Shown piece by piece: positions 9,409 through 17,594 of a stretch of DNA of 64,000 nucleotides. This stretch comes from JAWKHR01 sp041394725. Its GTDB lineage: Bacteria > Acidobacteriota > Vicinamibacteria > Vicinamibacterales > SCN-69-37. Position numbers and translations under genes: made by a program. The DNA lies in the NCBI GenBank assembly GCA_041394725.1, contig JAWKHR010000031.1, positions 12,681 to 76,680 of the forward strand. Reading direction: 5' to 3'. Each line of letters opens with the position of its first letter. Position 1 is the stretch's first letter. The notes beneath the pieces were generated by a model that had not been told where the DNA came from, did no database searches, and saw nothing but the letters and a program-made list of their open reading frames with translations.

Positions 9409-10413
9409 CGGCGTCGCCGCGACGCCCCGGCGTCCGCTCGCCGCGAGGACGCGCGCGTCCGGTTGCGCGGGGCGCGACCTGCTGCGGTCCCGGCGCCGCC
9501 GGACGCCGCATCAACGCGTCGAAGATCGGCAGCGCCGCCTCGACCCGGGCCATCGAGTCGGGCACGGTCGAGGCGAGCCCCTCGACGAGCTGCCGGATGC
9601 CGTCGGCGTCGGGCCGGGCGAACCGGCCGTCCTTGAGGTCGACGTCGTGGACGATCTCGGCGATCTGGACGAGGGCCGGGTCCGCGAGCGACAGGTGGGC
9701 GAGCAGGGTCTCGAACGTGCACCGATCGTGCTCGTGCGTGAACGTCGCGCCCGTCATGTCGAACGACAGGTCCCGCGGTCCGGGGCGGTGGCCTGGCGTC
9801 ACGAAACGGAACCGCGCGTCGTCGGGTCGATGAAGCGCCGCACCAGCCACGCGGTCGCGAGGCGATCCACGTGGGGTCCGCGCGGGTGACCCAGGTTCGC
9901 CCGGTCAGGTCACCGGGTGGGTCGATCCGCGGCTTCTGGCGCGGGGCGGCGGGCTGGCGGGCGCGTTCGAGGCTTCTCATCCGGTGCTCCAATTCCCGCC
10001 CCGCCGTCGAGTCGAAGAAGTCCGTGCGGGCGAGGTCGTCGATCTGGCGGCGCAGGGTCGTGAAGTCGGGCCGGCGGCCGCGGCGTGCCGGCTTCGCAGT
10101 TCGGCGGGAGGCACGCCCGAGCGCGTCGATCTCGGCCCTGAGCGGCGCCAGGCGGGCCGTGACGTCGGCGCGGAACCGCGCTTCGAGCTGGGCCCGGGTG
10201 AGTCCCTCGACGAAGGCGGCCCGGCAGACGCAGGCCTCGCCGCCGCCGTCGGTGGCCTCCTTGGCGATCCACTGGAAGTCCTCGAGGCAGTCCGGCCGGT
10301 CCGGGAGGGCGTAGACGGAGTTCTTGATCGCGACGGCGCCGACCTGGGCGAGGCGCCGGCGGATCTTCGCCCGCAGGTAGAGCGGCCGGGGCGGGAGCTG
10401 ACCCGTGCGACAT
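9405..10413 (-). CDS. chrB: Chromate resistance protein ChrB (frameshifted)
   Basis: Reconstructed ChrB, the usual partner and chromate-responsive regulator of chrA. The N-terminal domain reads QLPPRPLYLRAKIRRRLAQ, VAIKNSVYALPDRPDCLEDF and GGEACVCRAAFVEGL. The C-terminal ChrB domain is scattered over frames: GRTWVTRADP, then HVDRLATAWLVRRFIDP, then RFRFVTPGHRPGPRDLSFDM and IAEIVHDVDLKDGRFARPD. At least three indels are required between about 9430 and 9890. ATG 10413 gives MSH directly before the QLPPRP motif if one G is removed. An in-frame GTG at 10481, twelve bases after the DinB-like stop, is the alternative start. The TGA at 9405-9407 overlaps the next start codon. Confidence 0.75.
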
Positions 10414-10492
10414 CCGGGCGGCGGCCGTCCGAGCGGACGTGCCGCCGCCCGCCTGCCGATCGTGGCCGGGAACCGGCCCACGCCGCGGGCGC

Positions 10493-11191
10493 CTAGCGTG
10501 ACGGCTCGCCGCCCGTCGCGGGTCGCGGCGCACTCGACGGCGGCGTGAGGCCCTTCAGGCGCAGGTACACCGCCAGGTAGCCGTACTGCTCGTTGTTGTG
10601 CGCCATGAAGTGCATCGCGTTGGCGCCGTTCGACACCTTGAACGTCACCGGCTCGCCCATCTGGCGGCCCTCCATCGTCCGCCACGCGTCCTCCATCGGC
10701 GTGCCGTCGTCCAGCTTCAGGAAGAACTCGTCGCAGAACGCGAACGTCTCGCGCGCGAGCGCGACGACCTCGGCCTTCGTCGTCAGCGTCTTCGAGAGAT
10801 CCTCTCCGGCCCGCGCGTGCGTCCGGCCGACGAGCGACCCGCACTGGCTGAGGTTCGCGCTCAGGATGTGGCCGAAGACGCCGGCGAACGTCCGCATCTC
10901 CGGCGCGGGACGGAAGGCGTAGCTCTCGGCCGGCATCAGCTCGGCCGAGGCCGTCAGGAGGTCCTTCAGGTGGACGTACTCCCGGCGGACGGAGCCGGCC
11001 ATCGTCATCGTGACTTCCTCCTTCGCGGCGGCGCCGGAGCGCGCCGCCTGGCCCGCCTGGCCGGACCGACCCGACGAGGCCGTCGGCGCGGAGGTGGGCG
11101 TCATGCGCGGGCTGGTGGCCCGTGCCTCGACCGCGGCGGTGGTGGCGGCCAGTGGCAGCGCCAGGATCAGTGCCAGGGTTCGTCGTCTCAT
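10493..11191 (-). CDS. Exported DinB-fold protein
   Basis: A 232-residue protein with a signal peptide (RRRTLALILALPLAATTAA), a low-complexity Ser/Ala/Gly linker, and a DinB-superfamily four-helix bundle from about residue 65. Family features are HLKDLLTASAELMPAESYAF, FAGVFGHILSANLSQCG and HFMAHNNEQYGYLAVYLRLK. The His residues in FGHI and FMAHN match the positions that bind a divalent metal in DinB-like proteins. Exported DinB proteins are frequent in Acidobacteriota; some family members are thiol transferases, but no substrate can be named here. It precedes chrB on the same strand and may share its transcript. Confidence 0.85.
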   Translation of the reverse strand: MRRRTLALILALPLAATTAAVEARATSPRMTPTSAPTASSGRSGQAGQAARSGAAAKEEVTMTMAGSVRREYVHLKDLLTASAELMPAESYAFRPAPEMRTFAGVFGHILSANLSQCGSLVGRTHARAGEDLSKTLTTKAEVVALARETFAFCDEFFLKLDDGTPMEDAWRTMEGRQMGEPVTFKVSNGANAMHFMAHNNEQYGYLAVYLRLKGLTPPSSAPRPATGGEPSR

Positions 11192-11444
11192 CGGGGCCTC
11201 GCTTCAAAGTGCGCGCCGGCGGGCGTGCCATCGCGCGTCTCGGGGAATGGACGCGGATCGCGCCGTGCGGGAACGGACGATGCAGCGGGCCGCGGATGGG
11301 GCGCAGCCGGACGAGGGACACCGCGGCGGGCCGTGCGCGGCGGGCCGTGCGCGACGGGCATGCGCGTGGGTCGTGTGCGCCGGGTCGTGCCTCCGCGTGG
11401 CCGGCCGCTTCCCGGGCCGCGCGGCTCCGGGGTAGGCTGCGCGG

Positions 11445-12344
11445 GTGCCGTACCGCATCGACATCCCGGACGCCCGCGACGCCATCGTCGATCGCGTGAT
11501 CGCGCTCGGCGCGATCGACCTCGAGCGGACGCCCACCGGTCTCGCCGCGATCGTGCCGGATGCGGTGGACCGGGATGCACGGCAGCTGGCCCGCGTGCTC
11601 GGCGTCGCGTCGGTACGAATCACGCCGGCCACCGGGCGCGACGATGACTCGGTGTGGGTGCTGGCGCCGCGGGCGGTGTCCGTGGCGGGGCTCACGATCG
11701 TGCCCGCGCGTGGTCACGCGGACTCGCGTGCCTCGGCCGATGCGGCCCGCGAGACGGACCGGACCCTGCAGCTCGTGGATGCACCGGCGTTCGGGACCGG
11801 CCTGCATCCGACGAGCGCGCTCTGCCTGGAGGCGATTCGCGACGCGATGGCCCTCGATCCCGAACTGGATCGGGCGCGCGAACCGGCGCCGGGACCCGAC
11901 GTGCGTTCGGCGGCCGGCACCGGCGCCCGCCGGGCGACGCTGCTCGACATCGGGACGGGGTCCGGCCTCCTCGCGCTCGGCGCGCTCCGTTTCGGCCTCG
12001 CGCGCGTTGCCGGCATCGACGTGGATGCCGGCGCCGTCGCCACCGCGGCGGAGAACGCGCGGCTGAACGGGCTCGGCGCGCGGTGCGGGCTGGCCGTCGC
12101 GGCGCCGGCCGCCATCGGCGGCAGCTGGCCGCTGGTCGTCGCGAACATCCTTCCCGCGCCCCTCGTCGAGCTGGCCCCGTCCATCGCCCCGCGCGTCGCG
12201 CGCGGCGGGCGCCTGGTGCTGTCCGGGATTCCGGAGTCGCTGGCGTCCGAGGTTGCGGGGGCCTACGTCCGGCTGGGCCTGCGGCAGATCGGCGAGGACG
12301 CGCGCGGCGGCTGGGCGGTGGTGATCCTGCGGCCGACATGGTGA
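11445..12344 (+). CDS. prmA: Ribosomal protein L11 methyltransferase
   Basis: A 299-residue SAM-dependent methyltransferase that trimethylates ribosomal protein L11. The family signature DAPAFGTGLHPTSALCLEAI is followed by the SAM-binding loop LLDIGTGSGLLALGALRFG, the acidic ribose-binding strand VAGIDVDAGAV and the active-site-region motif VVANILPAPLVELAP. Length and domain order are normal. The start is a GTG at 11445. An insertion of about 25 residues (DPELDRAREPAPGPDVRSAA) separates the signature from the SAM loop. The 250 bp upstream hold GC-rich short repeats (variants of GCGGGCCGTGCGCG) and the divergent DinB promoter. Confidence 0.9.
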   Translation: MPYRIDIPDARDAIVDRVIALGAIDLERTPTGLAAIVPDAVDRDARQLARVLGVASVRITPATGRDDDSVWVLAPRAVSVAGLTIVPARGHADSRASADAARETDRTLQLVDAPAFGTGLHPTSALCLEAIRDAMALDPELDRAREPAPGPDVRSAAGTGARRATLLDIGTGSGLLALGALRFGLARVAGIDVDAGAVATAAENARLNGLGARCGLAVAAPAAIGGSWPLVVANILPAPLVELAPSIAPRVARGGRLVLSGIPESLASEVAGAYVRLGLRQIGEDARGGWAVVILRPTW

Positions 12345-12384
12345 GGGCACGAGCGGCGGGGACGGGGGTGCCCGGGAGATAATT

Positions 12385-13614
12385 GTGGACATGCCGACGT
12401 CGTTTGCCAGCCGCATGCGTGAGGTCAAGGCCTCGGACATCCGGGAGCTGCTGAAGATCACCGAGCGCCCGGACGTCATCTCGATGGCCGGAGGGCTGCC
12501 TGCCCCCGAACTCTTTCCGATCGAGGAGTTGCGGGCGCTCGCCGACGAGGTGCTCCGGGACGAAGGCCACCGCGTCCTGCAGTACGCCCCCACGGAGGGC
12601 AATGCCGCCCTCCGCGAGCGGATCGCGTCGCTCCTGCGCGCGCGCCAGGGCATCGAGTCCACGGCCGACGCCGTCCTGGTCACGAACGGGTCCCAGCAGG
12701 GGCTCGACCTGACGGGCAAGGTGTTCCTGGACCCCGGTGACGTCGTGCTCTGCGAGAGCCCGACGTACGTCGGCGCGATCAGCGCGCTGCGGGTCTTCCA
12801 GCCGCGCTTCGTCGAGGTGGAGACCGACGACGAGGGGATGCTGCCGGAGGCGCTGGACCGGGCGCTGACGACGGAGGCGCGGGTCAAGATCATCTACGTG
12901 GTGCCCGACTTCCAGAATCCGTCGGGGCGCTGCTGGTCGCTCGAGCGCCGGCACCGGCTCCTGGAACTGGCGTCGCGCCACGGCATCGTCGTGATCGAGG
13001 ACGCGCCGTACGCGGAGCTGCGGTACTCGGGCGAGCCCGTGCCGGCGATCAAGTCCATGGACGCCGACGGGCGGGTCGTGTATCTCGGGACGTTTTCGAA
13101 GACGTTCTGCCCCGGGCTGCGCATCGGATGGCTCACGGCGCGGCGGGACCTCTACGACAAGTACGTGCTGGTCAAACAGGGCGCGGACCTGCACTCGTCG
13201 GGGTTCAGCCAGCGGCTGATCTCGCGGTTCTACGACCGGTACGATTTCGGCGAGCGCGTCGAGCGGCTGCGCGCGGCGTACCGGCCGCGGCGCGACGCGA
13301 TGTCGGCAGCGATCGAGAGCGAGATGCCGGAAGGCGTCCGGGCCACGCAGCCGGAGGGCGGGCTGTTCCTGTGGGCGGAGCTGCCCGCGGACGTCAGCGC
13401 GCGCGACGTGCTGCCGCGCGCCATCGAGCGCAACGTGGCGTTCGTGCCCGGCGGGTCGTTCTTCCCGAACGGCGGCCGCGAGAACACGATGCGCCTGAAC
13501 TTCTCGAACCAGACGGAGGCGCGGATCGCCGAAGGCGTGCGCCGGCTGGCGGCGGCGCTGCGCGAGGTGATGGCGGCAAAAGGGGTGGGGACGCTGTCGC
13601 AGGGGCGGAAGTGA
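12385..13614 (+). CDS. PLP-dependent aminotransferase, class I/II (2-aminoadipate/aromatic type)
   Basis: A 409-residue fold-type I aminotransferase of the LysN/ARO8-like branch. Visible family motifs: ISMAGGLPAPELFPIEEL, LQYAPTEGNAALRERIA, VTNGSQQGLDLTGKVFLDPG, VPDFQNPSGRCWSLERR and the PLP-lysine motif GTFSKTFCPGLRIGW. Substrate is probably 2-aminoadipate, branched-chain or aromatic amino acids; sequence alone does not decide. GTG 12385 is preceded by GGGAG at 12374-12378 with good spacing; an ATG two codons later is the alternative. It lies 40 bp after prmA and may be cotranscribed. Confidence 0.88.
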   Translation: MDMPTSFASRMREVKASDIRELLKITERPDVISMAGGLPAPELFPIEELRALADEVLRDEGHRVLQYAPTEGNAALRERIASLLRARQGIESTADAVLVTNGSQQGLDLTGKVFLDPGDVVLCESPTYVGAISALRVFQPRFVEVETDDEGMLPEALDRALTTEARVKIIYVVPDFQNPSGRCWSLERRHRLLELASRHGIVVIEDAPYAELRYSGEPVPAIKSMDADGRVVYLGTFSKTFCPGLRIGWLTARRDLYDKYVLVKQGADLHSSGFSQRLISRFYDRYDFGERVERLRAAYRPRRDAMSAAIESEMPEGVRATQPEGGLFLWAELPADVSARDVLPRAIERNVAFVPGGSFFPNGGRENTMRLNFSNQTEARIAEGVRRLAAALREVMAAKGVGTLSQGRK

Positions 13615-13647
13615 TGCGCCCGGGATGATTCTGCCCGACGCGGTCCG

Positions 13648-13720
13648 CCCGCCAGCCGAAGCCGGAGCGAAGCGGCCGCTTCACGGACGCGGCCCGCCAG
13701 CCGAAGCCGCGAGCGAAGCG
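13648..13720. repeat. Two direct copies of a 27-28 bp repeat beside tRNA-Ser
   Basis: A unit reading CCCGCCAGCCGAAGCCG followed by GAGCGAAGCG occurs at 13648-13674 and, with one extra C, at 13693-13720. The copies lie between the aminotransferase gene and the 3' end of the tRNA. Origin is unknown. They could be remnants of an attachment site or a dispersed intergenic repeat. Confidence 0.7.
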
Positions 13721-13736
13721 AGCGTCTGGCGAAGGT

Positions 13737-13822
13737 TGGCGGAGAGAGTGGGATTCGAACCTAATGGTAGATTTCTGCACACGCTTTCCAAGCGTGCTCC
13801 TTCAACCACTCGACATCTCTCC
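13737..13822 (-). tRNA. tRNA-Ser (GGA), CCA encoded, T stem imperfect
   Basis: Reading the minus strand, the acceptor arms GGAGAGA and TCTCTCC pair perfectly, the anticodon stem-loop CGCTTGGAAAGCG carries GGA, a long variable arm follows, and the end is GCCA, so CCA is encoded. The T loop is TTCGAAT. The T stem would pair TTAGG with CCCAC, giving only three of five pairs where GTGGG would be expected. Either a base-call problem, a degenerate copy or a recombined 3' end could explain this. The less GC-rich minus-strand island begins on its 5' side. Confidence 0.88.
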
Positions 13823-14063
13823 GTGTCTTTGTGAATCAACAACTTGCGAGCTCGACCGAGGCCGAAACGGCAAATTGTAGCGAATTGTGTAAGACCTCTG
13901 AATGTCCCGAGATCACTTACGGGGATTTCGCCTGCCCCGAACGCGGGCGTCAGAGGCCGGCACAACCGGCGCAAGGCCGCCCACCAGTATAGCCGGAGCG
14001 AGGGCCGGGGGCGTCGTCGCGGCTGTGCACGTCGCGACCGCGGTCGGGTGCTCGAACGCTCGT

Positions 14064-15351
14064 TCAGGCGCCTCGCAACAGACCCAGGGCGACCTCGGCT
14101 ACCGGGAGCCGGTGTGAGGCGCGAAGGGCGTTTGTGATTCTCTGCACCGAATCCCGACCGAACGTGACCCGCCATCCGGGCGGGCGGTTGTCTCGACGGA
14201 ACGTGGGCGGCAGGTGAGGACTTCGTGCCCACAAGAACGCGTCAGTGAGCATGTAGCCGTGGTTTACATGAGCATCTCAGCCTCATCCCTTGAGAACCGG
14301 TTGAGGTGCGTGCGTACCCGTTGGATCCGCTCCACCACACTGGCGGGTGGGCATGTGGCGTCTCCCACCAGTCCACGATACCTGTCGGCCTCGCCGGCAG
14401 GCAGCCGATCAAGACTGCTGCCGAGCGCCACAAGCAGTCCGTCTGGCTGCTGTCGCTCGAACATCCACGTCAGCCTCCGGCGCAAGGCCGAGACCTGTTC
14501 CAGCGCGATCGCGTTGACTCGCAACATCAATGCGAGCGACGCGAGCCCAGGGATCCGCCAGGTGTCGAACTGGTAAACGGGCGGATAGCCTCCATCGCTG
14601 ACCAGCAGAAACTCCGGTTCCTCGAGCACTCGGCCACCCGGGAGAGGCGCGTCCGTTTGGTCAGACCTCTGTGCCCAGATTCTGCACACGCCACCATCGG
14701 TGAGGGCGATGGTGGCTGGCGTCGCCACCGGTGCATCCCGATACTGCGTGCCGCTGAATGCATTGGCTCGCATCGATGCACCGGAGCGAACACGGTGGAA
14801 ACGCCGCGCTAGCGGCGACAGCTTGGGCTGATCGACAGTGGATGGTGCGCGTGGTTCCAGGCGGAATACCCGATCCTCGCGAGTCCCCCGAGTCCGTCTC
14901 GAGTGAAACGCCACGCGCGCACGGAGATCAGGCTCGTGGCGTTGAGAATCGTGTACGGAGTCGCGGGAAGGTCGGCGCAAACCCTGTGCTGGTACAGATG
15001 CTCGCCAAAAATATCGCCGAGTGCCGCGGTTCGCGAGTACGCCGGGTCCAGCGCTCTACGCATTCCCTGGCCAGCCGCGCGCACCAACCATTCGCGAATG
15101 AAGCTGCGCGTGGCAACAACGTTGATGAACGGGCTCGCGATGTGCTTCTGGAACGCCTCAGCGTCGCCGCCATCGTCGAGCATCTCCCCCCAGCGAAGCG
15201 CCGCGAATGCCGCGACGATACTGCCTCCGGAGACGCCAGAGATCGCATCAATCCTCGGCAACCAGCCCAGTTCGGCAACGCGTCGCAGCACACCAAGATG
15301 AAAGAGCGCGGCGCGGAATCCCCCTCCCGACAGCGCGACACCGATCCTCAT
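14064..15351 (-). CDS. Patatin-like phospholipase (candidate effector), frameshifted
   Basis: Reconstructed patatin-fold Ser-Asp lipase of about 429 residues. The N-terminus MRIGVALSGGGFRAALFHLG gives the oxyanion loop, and AISGVSGGSIVAAFAALRW carries the GxSxG nucleophile. The Asp motif reads IALTDGGV in the next frame. The tail HLNRFSRDEAEMLM is rejoined to NHGYMLTDAFLWARSP by dropping one T near 14262. At least two indels are needed, at about 14262 and 14810-14980. ATG 15351 overlaps the stop of the E2-E1-JAB gene by four bases (ATGA), so translation is probably coupled. Patatins are known membrane-degrading effectors in CBASS (CapV); the same role here is inference. Confidence 0.8.
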
Positions 15352-17594
15352 CGATGGGCGAGGACCTCTGCGAGCAGGACGGTCAACGCCGCGCCTCGGC
15401 ACGCGATCATCATCACACCGGGTACGCCGTCAGCGTCCATGTGAGACGACAGCCACGACAGGACGGTCAGGTCATCACGGCTGGGCATGCACGGGCACCC
15501 GTCGGGATGTGAATGCCATTCGCCAACGTACTCCAGTTGACCGAAGGTTCGCTTCTGGGCATCTTTGAGTCGTTCGTGAAGGCCTTCGACTCCGCGAATG
15601 TACAGCGTCGTCCGCTCTTGGCTGTCGAGTGGTGACGAGATCGTGTCCACGACGTAGACTATCCGACGCTCGACATCAAAGGCACCGAGCAGGACACCGC
15701 CGGTCTCGTTCGGTAGTCTCGCGTGCCGCAAGCCCACTATCGTCTCTACCAGCCCGTCGTCGTAGACGACCGTCCAGTCCCCAACTGCTTGGCGCGTGAC
15801 CCTGCGGGGCGCAAGGTCGAGCGCTACTACGTCGTCCGTCCGCTCCGACGCTTGCCAGATCCGGATGGCGGCATCATCTTGATCGGCCAAAACTGGTAGT
15901 CGTCGAGCGGCGATGGCCGCATGAAGGGCGACCTGCGCCTGAGGAAGGCGCGCGCTGACATCCCGGCAGGATGTGCCGTACCTCATCCTTCCGTCGGGAG
16001 CCCGGAGGTGGTCTCGGAGGCGGGCATCCCGCAGGACGGCGCGGTAGTACTGCATCTCGAGGGCATCCAATCGGATCTCTCGCCGGCCGTCCTCCGCCAG
16101 CATGACCAGGTCGCTGCCCACGGGATTGAGGAAGAAGGAGACTCGCTTCGCGGCACCGGGCGCATCCTGTGCGAGGTGGCGCGACACTGGGATCGACGCC
16201 GCCATGTCAAGGATTAGGTCGGCGTTCCCAAGTCGCTCCTCGAGCCTCTCGCGCTCCGGACCAGGGTTGAGGACGTCCGCGATGATCGACTCGAAGGCAG
16301 GTTGGCCGTCCGTCAACCCGTTTCCCGCAAACGCGAGCACATTCACCTTGTGGTGTCCAGTTCCGAATCCGGCGACCGCATGCCGCGCGAGATTGTGGGG
16401 AAGCAGGCGGTCGCGATCGACCAGAGTCCACTGTCCAACTGCCGCTCGCGCGGCGTTCAGGATCACTTGCGACCCAAGCGCCCCGGCACCGATGCCGACG
16501 ATCCGACGATCGTCAGGTCTCTCTCTGCCGTTGAGGAACGCGGCCTCGTGTCGCGATATTCGAAACACGACGGACAGACCCGTGAGTGGCGCATCGTGCC
16601 CCCGGCGCTCGTCGGCCATTGGCACCATCAAGGCGAATCCACGTGGCCCTGTCTCCCAGACGCCAAGGGCGACTCCGGCATCCAATACAGAAGGCCCGAG
16701 GAACGCCCAGGTCTCGACCCGCTCGACATCCCCGGTGTCGGAGCGCCGTTTGGGAATCCGCACAATGAGAAGCAGGCGCGCAGCCAGCGCCGCGGCCTCT
16801 CGGGGCCACTCCAGCAAGAGCCTCCGCAAGACGTCGACCACGTCATCCCCGCCAGCGGCAAGGAAGGTATGCAGGTCGCCAATCGTGCGCGGTGTCGACG
16901 CAATCGGCCCGGGCCCGCGGGGCGATGACGTGAAGGAAAGCGAGAACCAATCAGGCGTCCTAGACGTCCCATCGCCAGAAGCCAGGTCAACCTGAATCAG
17001 ACACCTCGCCCGGTGTTCATCGATGCCGGCTACTCGCAGGCGGACGACCTGACCGGCGTCTGTCGCAGAACCGGGCACGGAGAGGGCATGTGGGAGAATG
17101 ACCTGGTCTCCGGTACCGGCGAGCACCTGTTCAAGCGGTTGGTCGTCGGCATGGAGCTCGCCGCGGGCGGTGAGTCGGAGCCACTCCTGAAGGCGCCGGA
17201 TGAAGAATGCCGAGGTCCAACGCCGCCGGACTTCGGCGTACTCCTCCTCGAACAGGCACAGGCTCTTCGGAATGGCCTCAACAGGAGGATTCAGGTGGGC
17301 GGTGGCCGGGAAGTCTTCTCGCAAGGCAAGGACCTCTGGCGTTCGGGCGTCGAGGTGGTCGAACCAGACGGCCACACGCTCGACAGGTCGAATGTCGTGT
17401 TCGCGAACCTGGGGAACCTCGGTCTCGACATCCAGGACTACGACATCGGCGTCAACGGCAGTCCGAGTCTCGACAAATGACACGTACGGCAGGCTGCCGC
17501 GGGCGACGCGCTCGGCGAGGTCGCGACCCTTTGCCGATCGAAGGCTGTCTATGGTGGCGGCCTCGCCGGGCGCGTTGACATAGGGGCCGCTCAC
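15348..17594 (-). CDS. E2-E1-JAB triple-fusion protein of a prokaryotic ubiquitin-like conjugation system
   Basis: A 748-residue intact protein. About residues 1-160 form an E2-like region with Cys113 in PKSLCLFEEEYAEVRRRW, then EWLRLTARGELHADDQPLE. A linker leads to an E1/ThiF adenylating domain from about 360: the loop IVGIGAGALGSQ (GxGxxG at 369-374), LVDRDRLLPHNLARHAV, and a candidate thioester Cys543 in YGTSCRDVSARLPQ. The last 130 residues are a JAB/JAMM isopeptidase: Glu630 (PNETGGVLLG), His694 and His696 (GEWHSHP), Ser705 and Asp708 (PSRDD). Start GTG 17594 overlaps the upstream stop by four bases. Such fusions are described in comparative-genomic surveys of bacterial ubiquitin-like systems. 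Whether Cys113 is the E2 nucleophile is my inference. No ubiquitin-like gene is seen nearby. Confidence 0.9.
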   Translation of the reverse strand: MSGPYVNAPGEAATIDSLRSAKGRDLAERVARGSLPYVSFVETRTAVDADVVVLDVETEVPQVREHDIRPVERVAVWFDHLDARTPEVLALREDFPATAHLNPPVEAIPKSLCLFEEEYAEVRRRWTSAFFIRRLQEWLRLTARGELHADDQPLEQVLAGTGDQVILPHALSVPGSATDAGQVVRLRVAGIDEHRARCLIQVDLASGDGTSRTPDWFSLSFTSSPRGPGPIASTPRTIGDLHTFLAAGGDDVVDVLRRLLLEWPREAAALAARLLLIVRIPKRRSDTGDVERVETWAFLGPSVLDAGVALGVWETGPRGFALMVPMADERRGHDAPLTGLSVVFRISRHEAAFLNGRERPDDRRIVGIGAGALGSQVILNAARAAVGQWTLVDRDRLLPHNLARHAVAGFGTGHHKVNVLAFAGNGLTDGQPAFESIIADVLNPGPERERLEERLGNADLILDMAASIPVSRHLAQDAPGAAKRVSFFLNPVGSDLVMLAEDGRREIRLDALEMQYYRAVLRDARLRDHLRAPDGRMRYGTSCRDVSARLPQAQVALHAAIAARRLPVLADQDDAAIRIWQASERTDDVVALDLAPRRVTRQAVGDWTVVYDDGLVETIVGLRHARLPNETGGVLLGAFDVERRIVYVVDTISSPLDSQERTTLYIRGVEGLHERLKDAQKRTFGQLEYVGEWHSHPDGCPCMPSRDDLTVLSWLSSHMDADGVPGVMMIACRGAALTVLLAEVLAHR

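Noticed and set aside
9405..12893. A very long minus-strand open frame (1,162 codons)
   Set aside because: Only its last third contains ChrB motifs. The rest is antisense or out of frame to prmA, the aminotransferase and the DinB-like gene.
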